Source: Vibrio alfacsensis (GTDB taxonomy: Bacteria; Pseudomonadota; Gammaproteobacteria; Enterobacterales; Vibrionaceae). Taken from it: a stretch of 64,000 bases of DNA. This document shows positions 59,460 to 64,000 of this stretch, piece after piece. The first letter of the stretch is position 1. The number at the start of each line of letters is the position of its first letter. The notes beneath the pieces were generated by a model that was not told where the DNA came from, did no database searches, and saw only the letters and a program-made list of their open reading frames with translations. The stretch is from assembly GCF_003544875.1 (NCBI RefSeq), contig NZ_CP032093.1, forward strand, positions 2,170,001-2,234,000, read 5' to 3'. Made by a program: the position numbers and the translations under genes.

Positions 59460-60320
59460 ATGACTGCTCAAAATATAGATGGAACTCTTATTTCCCAAAC
59501 TGTTCGATCAGAAGTGGCAGCACGCGTGAAAGCTCGCGTAGAGGCAGGCCTTCGTGCTCCTGGTCTTGCGGTTGTACTTGTTGGTGAAGATCCTGCTTCT
59601 CAAGTATACGTTGGCAGCAAGCGCCGCGCTTGTGAGGAAGTGGGCTTTATCTCTAAGTCTTTTGACCTTCCTGCTACAACATCAGAAGCAGAACTGTTAT
59701 CTCTCATTGATGAATTAAACAATGATGCAGAAATTGATGGTATCTTAGTTCAATTACCTCTTCCTGCGGGTATCGATACCACGCATGTACTTGAACGTAT
59801 TCATCCAGAGAAAGATGTGGATGGTTTCCACCCATACAACGTCGGCCGTTTAGCACAACGTATTCCTAAACTGCGCTCTTGCACACCAAAAGGCATCATT
59901 ACGCTACTTGACCGTTATAACATTGACCTACGAGGTAAACACGCTGTCGTGGTTGGCGCCTCTAATATTGTTGGTCGCCCAATGACGCTTGAGTTACTGC
60001 TAGCAGGCTGCACAACGACAACGTGTCATCGCTTTACTAAAGACCTTGAAGGTCACGTTCGTCAGGCCGATCTAGTGGTGGTAGCCGTAGGAAAACCAAA
60101 CTTTATTCCTGGCGAGTGGATTAAAAAAGGTGCCGTGGTTGTTGATGTGGGTATCAACCGTCTTGAATCTGGCAAACTTGTTGGTGACGTTGAGTATGAT
60201 AAAGCACGCGAGAGCGCTAGCTTCATCACACCAGTACCAGGTGGCGTAGGCCCAATGACAGTCGCAAGCCTAATTGAGAACACCATGTTAGCGTGTGAAC
60301 AATTCCACACAGACAAGTAA
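59460..60320 (+). CDS. folD: Bifunctional methylenetetrahydrofolate dehydrogenase/cyclohydrolase
   Basis: FolD oxidises 5,10-methylene-THF and opens methenyl-THF, giving formyl-THF for purines and fMet. The 286-residue protein starts at ATG 59460 ([20 protein letters not shown]) with AAAGGAAAG upstream; an in-frame codon nine residues earlier is less suitable. The [12 protein letters not shown] (catalytic Tyr region), [28 protein letters not shown] and [19 protein letters not shown]-binding motifs, and the C-terminal [15 protein letters not shown] are intact. It has a PurR-type box upstream and a terminator after it. Confidence 0.96.
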   Translation: MTAQNIDGTLISQTVRSEVAARVKARVEAGLRAPGLAVVLVGEDPASQVYVGSKRRACEEVGFISKSFDLPATTSEAELLSLIDELNNDAEIDGILVQLPLPAGIDTTHVLERIHPEKDVDGFHPYNVGRLAQRIPKLRSCTPKGIITLLDRYNIDLRGKHAVVVGASNIVGRPMTLELLLAGCTTTTCHRFTKDLEGHVRQADLVVVAVGKPNFIPGEWIKKGAVVVDVGINRLESGKLVGDVEYDKARESASFITPVPGGVGPMTVASLIENTMLACEQFHTDK

Positions 60321-60337
60321 TATTATCTAGATACTAA

Positions 60338-60359
60338 AAAGGCTCCTGACGGAGCCTTT
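60338..60359 (+). terminator. Terminator between folD and the nucleoside transporter
   Basis: AAAGGCTCC pairs with GGAGCCTTT around TGAC. It lies between convergent genes and could work both ways. Confidence 0.85.
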
Positions 60360-60391
60360 ATTATTTATCGGTCAATGACTAATTCACGCCA

Positions 60392-61591
60392 TTACAAGCT
60401 TAGAATCACGCCCGCAATGGATGCACTCATCAGGTTTGCCATCACGCCTGCAGCAATTGCACGGAAACCGTATTTCGAGATAAATGCACGTTTCTCTGGT
60501 ACCAGTGATCCTAAACCACCGATCAACATCGCCATGGTCGAAATGTTCGCAAAACCACACAGAGCGAATGTTACGATAGCTTGTGAGTGTGCACTTAGTT
60601 CAGACTTCACTTCCATTAATTGAATGAACGCGACAAACTCATTCACGACAACCTTGTTACCAATCAACGAACCCGCCACAACTGCTTCATTCCATGGAAT
60701 ACCTAATAACCATGCGATTGGCGCAAATAGGTAACCCAGTACAAGCTCGAAGCTCAGTTCCATGCCAAATAAGCCGCCAAACCAACCTAGCATGCCATTT
60801 AGCATCGCAATAACACTCACGAAAGCCAAAAGCGTTGCACCGACTGCCACTGCAATACGTAACCCAGACATTGCACCATCGGCCATGGCTTCAACAACGT
60901 TTGTCGCACGAGGCATTTCAATCTGATCTAAATCGATATCCGGTGTTGTCGTGTCCGTTTCTGGCATCATGATCTTAGCCATTAACAAGCCTGCTGGTGC
61001 AGCCATAAATGCCGCTGCAATTAGGTAGTTAAGATCCACACCTAGCGATGCGTAGCCCACAAGAGTACCACCTGCAACCGATGCTAATCCCCCTGTCATC
61101 ACAGCAAAAAACTGTGAATCCGTCATGTGCTTTAGGTATGGTTTTACAACCAACGGGGCTTCGATCATACCTACAAAAATATTTGCGGTTGCAGAGAGAG
61201 ATTCAGCACGACTAGTGCCAAGTAAACGCTGTAGACCACCACCAATCAAATTGATCACTTTTGGCATTAGGCCGATGTGGTACAAACCAGATATAAGAGC
61301 AGAGAAGAAGATGATGATGCCAAGAACGTTAATCGCAAACGTAAAGCCACCAGTTGCTAGGCCACCAAATAGGAATGCAATCCCCTCTTGGCCGTAGTTG
61401 ATTAGGTTAGACACCGCACCAGTGACTGCGTTTAACGCATCTTTACCGGCAGGGACATACAGTACCAACAACGCGAAGATGATTTGCAAAGCAAATGCTA
61501 AAGATACCGTTCGAAAACGAATGTTTTTACGGTTAGTCGAAAGCAGCCATGCTACGAATAGAATGGCTACAATACCAAGAATTGAGTTCAT
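60392..61591 (-). CDS. Concentrative nucleoside transporter (NupC family)
   Basis: A 399-residue inner-membrane symporter starting at ATG 61591 (MNSILGIVAILFVAWLL). It has about ten helices. The GQEGIAFLFGG segment, the FVGMIEAPLVVKPYLKHMTD segment and the LIGNKVVVNEFVAFIQL segment near the C-terminus are CNT-family nucleoside and cation binding regions. CNT proteins take up nucleosides with Na+ or H+. The upstream region carries CRP- and PurR/CytR-type boxes, as in nucleoside-salvage genes. The exact substrate preference is unknown. Confidence 0.9.
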   Translation of the reverse strand: MNSILGIVAILFVAWLLSTNRKNIRFRTVSLAFALQIIFALLVLYVPAGKDALNAVTGAVSNLINYGQEGIAFLFGGLATGGFTFAINVLGIIIFFSALISGLYHIGLMPKVINLIGGGLQRLLGTSRAESLSATANIFVGMIEAPLVVKPYLKHMTDSQFFAVMTGGLASVAGGTLVGYASLGVDLNYLIAAAFMAAPAGLLMAKIMMPETDTTTPDIDLDQIEMPRATNVVEAMADGAMSGLRIAVAVGATLLAFVSVIAMLNGMLGWFGGLFGMELSFELVLGYLFAPIAWLLGIPWNEAVVAGSLIGNKVVVNEFVAFIQLMEVKSELSAHSQAIVTFALCGFANISTMAMLIGGLGSLVPEKRAFISKYGFRAIAAGVMANLMSASIAGVILSL

Positions 61592-61735
61592 AAAATGAAT
61601 CCGACAAAAAGGGGGAACAGGAAAGGCGTCGGATTGTATAGAGTGGGAAAATTGGTGCACGTCGGGGATGTTAATAACCTGAAAATATAGGCTGTATATT
61701 ATTTATACACTTAAATAACTTACTGAAATACTTTA

Positions 61736-61751
61736 AGATAAACGTTTGCAT
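61736..61751. promoter_or_regulatory. PurR/CytR-type box upstream of the nucleoside transporter
   Basis: The leftward strand ATGCAAACGTTTATCT matches the PurR consensus with one mismatch, about 145 bases before the transporter ATG. It could bind PurR or CytR. Confidence 0.5.
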
Positions 61752-61801
61752 TCGTTTGTTATTTCCATATGGAAAATATGTTTCTGAAACAAGAAAAATT
61801 T

Positions 61802-61817
61802 TGTGACGCAAGTCACC
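61802..61817. promoter_or_regulatory. CRP-type site upstream of the nucleoside transporter
   Basis: TGTGA, 6 bases, TCACC differs from the CRP consensus TGTGA-N6-TCACA in the last base. Location with the PurR/CytR-like box fits the known CRP-CytR control of nucleoside uptake in enterics and vibrios. Confidence 0.6.
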
Positions 61818-61904
61818 TTGTAATTTTTCTATTTCGGCAATGAAATGTACGGTGCTAATCGCTGATCCCAATGACAAGGCGATCCTATCTTTTGCTTGAT
61901 AAAC

Positions 61905-62771
61905 TCAATAACAGCAGAAATTTTTCGGCATATGTTGACGGCTTGGGTACACCGCATAAAACGGCATAGTTTGGCTCGCTCGCCAATCTGGCAACAGTTG
62001 AATCAATTTCCCCGTTCGGAATTCATCACCCAATAAGTACGTCGCAAGATACGCGATTCCCCACCCCGCAATCGCCGCATCTCGCACCGCCTCAGCCAGA
62101 TCTACCGAATAGTTACCTGACACTTTCACGTTGAGATCTTGCTCGTGATTGGTAAACGCCCAACTGGTGTAATCTCGCTCCCAGCTGCGGTAAATTAGGC
62201 AGTTATGTTGTGACAGGTCGTTAGGCTCGGTCGGTGTGTCATGCTTCATTAAGTAGTCCGGCGATGCCGCCACAACAAATTGACTATCAGCCAAGCGCTG
62301 CGCGATATACCCCTCTGGCAAATGCTCATTGTTGGTGATCCATAAGTCTAAGCCCTCTTCAAGCATGTCCACTTTGTAATCGAATAAATGCACTTCTACC
62401 TGTAACTGGGGATAACGTTCTCTGAGCTCTTGAATAGCAGGAATAATGTGCAAGGTTCCAAAAGACTGCGATAAACCAAGACGGACCAAACCAGCGACTT
62501 CATCACGCTGACTTTCCATCTCAAAGGTTGCACTACTCACCGCTTGTACCACTTGCTGACAATGATGATAAAACGTCTGCCCCGCTTCCGTAGGAGTGAA
62601 GCTACGAGTAGTACGCTGTACGAGCTTGATACCTAAAGAGGCTTCTAACTGGCTAAGCTGTTTACTGACGTGAGAAACAGACACACCTAGGCTCTTTGCC
62701 GCGGCGGTAAAGTTTTTATGTTTGATCAATGCAGAAAAGATCACCATTTGTGCAGCACGTTCAGATAACAC
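61905..62771 (-). CDS. LysR-family transcriptional regulator (C-terminus frame-shifted)
   Basis: A winged helix-turn-helix spans residues 1-60 (FTAAAKSLGVSVSHVSKQLS, LVQRTTRSFTPTEAG), then a substrate-binding domain (VRLGLSQSFGTLHIIPAI, then DLWITNNEHLPEG, GWGIAYLATYLLGDEF). As read it stops at MPKNFCCY. Dropping one A at 61921-61925 (T on the shown strand) gives MPKISAVIEFIKQKIGSP, then CHWDQRLAPYISLPK and a stop at 61829-61831, about 313 residues, the usual length. It is a CrgA/AaeR-like subgroup by eye; ligand and targets are unknown. It lies between the nucleoside transporter and mltB-like gene in the same direction. Confidence 0.85.
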   Translation of the reverse strand: MLSERAAQMVIFSALIKHKNFTAAAKSLGVSVSHVSKQLSQLEASLGIKLVQRTTRSFTPTEAGQTFYHHCQQVVQAVSSATFEMESQRDEVAGLVRLGLSQSFGTLHIIPAIQELRERYPQLQVEVHLFDYKVDMLEEGLDLWITNNEHLPEGYIAQRLADSQFVVAASPDYLMKHDTPTEPNDLSQHNCLIYRSWERDYTSWAFTNHEQDLNVKVSGNYSVDLAEAVRDAAIAGWGIAYLATYLLGDEFRTGKLIQLLPDWRASQTMPFYAVYPSRQHMPKNFCCY

Positions 62772-62797
62772 GCAAACCTCATTAAAAAACAGAAAAC

Positions 62798-62820
62798 AAA
62801 GGGCTCCGAAGAGCCCCTTT
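62798..62820 (-). terminator. Terminator after the MltB-like gene
   Basis: AAAGGGCTC pairs with GAGCCCCTTT (one bulge) around CGAA, 22 bases past the transglycosylase stop. Confidence 0.75.
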
Positions 62821-62841
62821 AAAATTCATAGATGCATCAAC

Positions 62842-63813
62842 TTAGAATGTAATGCGGTCAGCTAAATGGCTTACCGCTAATGCGAAGTAGTAAGAGCGAT
62901 TCCACTTCATCAACACATTGTAGTTGTTGTACACCAAGTAAGTACGACCATTTTCATCATCAGGCATGATCAGCCACGCTTTGATGTCTTCATCCAATTT
63001 AGGAAGTGGGCTGCCATCGTATCTCGTAATACCAAGCTTACTCCACTCTTGCAGATACTTACCTTTCTCAGCTTCGCGACCTTGAAGATTATGGTCGATT
63101 CCGTGTGGTACTTTTACCTGACGACCCCATGTAAAATTGTCGTCCCAACCTGACTCACTTAGATAGTTCGCTGTAGAGGCAAACACATCCGCTTCTGATT
63201 GCCAGATGTCTTTCTTGCCATCGCCGTTACCATCCGCAGCAAAGCGTAGGAATGAGCTTGGCATAAACTGGCATTGACCCATCGCGCCTGCCCAAGAACC
63301 TTTGAAGCTCTCAAGCTCAATATGCCCTTCATCTAGGATTTGTAGCGCCGCCATGGTTTCTTTACGGAAGAACTCTTCACGACGACCTTCAAATGCCATG
63401 GTCGACAACGCGTCGATCACGCGAAAGTTACCGGTGAACTTACCGAAGTTACTTTCCACGCCCCACAGTGCAACGATAAAGCGCGGCTGCACGCCATATT
63501 CGTCACCAATGCGTTTTAACTCAGCATAGTGTTCTTTATAAAGCGCTCGAGCCTGCTTTACTTTCCATTCAGGAACCGCTCTAGGAATGTATTCATCCAG
63601 AGTCAGTTTTTTCTCTGGTTGATTACGATCGGCTTTCACCGCGCGTGGCTTATATTCCACATTCGCAAAAGCGGCGCTGATCACCTGTTCTGAAATGCCT
63701 TTATCACGCGCCTCGGCACGCAATTTATTGAGGTAGTCATCGAAACCCTCGCTGCTTGCAAAGGCTGAAGTACACATACCAACGCTGAGCATGGCTGCCA
63801 GTATCTTTTTCAT
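62842..63813 (-). CDS. Lytic murein transglycosylase, MltB-like
   Basis: A 323-residue exported enzyme. The signal peptide MKKILAAMLSVGMCTSAFA has no convincing lipobox, so it may be soluble rather than a lipoprotein like E. coli MltB. The catalytic Glu is in IVALWGVESNFGKFTG. The family markers AGAMGQCQFMPSSFLRFAAD and DIWQSEADVFASTANYL follow. It cuts peptidoglycan glycan strands to anhydromuropeptides. It is preceded by a Shine-Dalgarno GGAGG and precedes a LysR gene. Complete. Confidence 0.92.
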   Translation of the reverse strand: MKKILAAMLSVGMCTSAFASSEGFDDYLNKLRAEARDKGISEQVISAAFANVEYKPRAVKADRNQPEKKLTLDEYIPRAVPEWKVKQARALYKEHYAELKRIGDEYGVQPRFIVALWGVESNFGKFTGNFRVIDALSTMAFEGRREEFFRKETMAALQILDEGHIELESFKGSWAGAMGQCQFMPSSFLRFAADGNGDGKKDIWQSEADVFASTANYLSESGWDDNFTWGRQVKVPHGIDHNLQGREAEKGKYLQEWSKLGITRYDGSPLPKLDEDIKAWLIMPDDENGRTYLVYNNYNVLMKWNRSYYFALAVSHLADRITF

Positions 63814-63862
63814 ATCGCCCTCCTTGAGCGAGGCAGTATTCCCAGATGAGAAGCGCGAGTGG

Positions 63863-64000
63863 TTATTCGCCTTTCTGCTGGGCTTTTTGTTCTTTGTATT
63901 TTTCTAATAGATTTTCTGGTGGTGGTGGCAGTTGCAAGAAAAACCATCCGTTGTCAGCGAAGCTTTCACTTTTTCAATGTCAACTTGCGCTAAAGTACGA
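63863..64000 (-). CDS. C-terminal end of an unidentified gene (cut by window edge; probable frameshift)
   Basis: The leftward strand reads RTLAQVDIEK, then, after adding one A at the five-base run 63970-63974, SESFADNGWFFLQLPPPPEN and LLEKYKEQKAQQKGE to a stop at 63863. The proline run and the charged tail are distinctive but I cannot name the protein. It precedes the MltB-like gene, 49 bases away, and may share a transcript. Confidence 0.45.

Overview
The window looks like a chromosomal segment of a Vibrio, most likely of the Harveyi clade. This is inferred from gene content (KtrAB potassium uptake, a rhombosortase, SelO, the menFDHBCE order and the tig-clpP-clpX-lon-hupB-ppiD order), because I could not run a database search. 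The backbone (1-37712 and 59174-64000) is dense housekeeping sequence. A genomic island of about 21.5 kb (37713-59224) sits in the 3' end of a tRNA-Arg(TCT) gene.

Backbone layout. 1-3.6 kb: tail of a TetR-type regulator, an MFS/acyltransferase fusion, and a YeiH-like transporter. 3.7-10.9 kb: menaquinone operon menF-D-H-B-C-E, read leftwards. 11-15.6 kb: alaA, yfbR, a dGTPase-like gene, a DTW-domain tRNA modification gene and a rhombosortase. 15.7-24.7 kb: comEA-like gene, ppiD, hupB, lon, clpX, clpP and tig, the protein folding and proteolysis block. 25-33.6 kb: selO, a membrane protein, ktrB-ktrA, a DEAD-box helicase and a CBS-domain membrane protein. 33.8-37.1 kb: chemoreceptor, outer-membrane barrel and phosphate-binding-like protein in one leftward cluster. 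After the island: folD (behind a PurR-type box), a concentrative nucleoside transporter (behind CRP- and PurR/CytR-type boxes), a LysR regulator, an MltB-like transglycosylase and the edge of one more gene.

Island layout. A 51-bp direct repeat of the tRNA 3' end bounds it at 37713-37763 and 59174-59224, and a tyrosine integrase lies just inside the left end. Next come a broken P-loop GTPase gene, a zinc-finger/HTH gene, an AlpA-like activator, a KfrA-like coiled-coil gene, and a free-standing gene with two LAGLIDADG-like motifs lying between two IS66 remnants. These are followed by a group II intron remnant (maturase tail plus domain V) and an ISAs1 fragment. The right part is a five-gene leftward operon: RelB-like regulator, PLD-SNF2 helicase, DUF4391 protein, type III Mod and type III Res. 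This is a restriction-modification locus with an unusual helicase arm and is the best candidate for a less-described defence system.

A striking property of the whole window is single-base frame changes. At least 18 reading-frame breaks can be repaired by adding or removing one base, most in runs of 3-5 A or T. They hit genes expected to be intact (clpP, menE, dgt, yfbR) as well as island genes. Homopolymer sequencing error is the simplest explanation, so pseudogene labels here should be read with that in mind.
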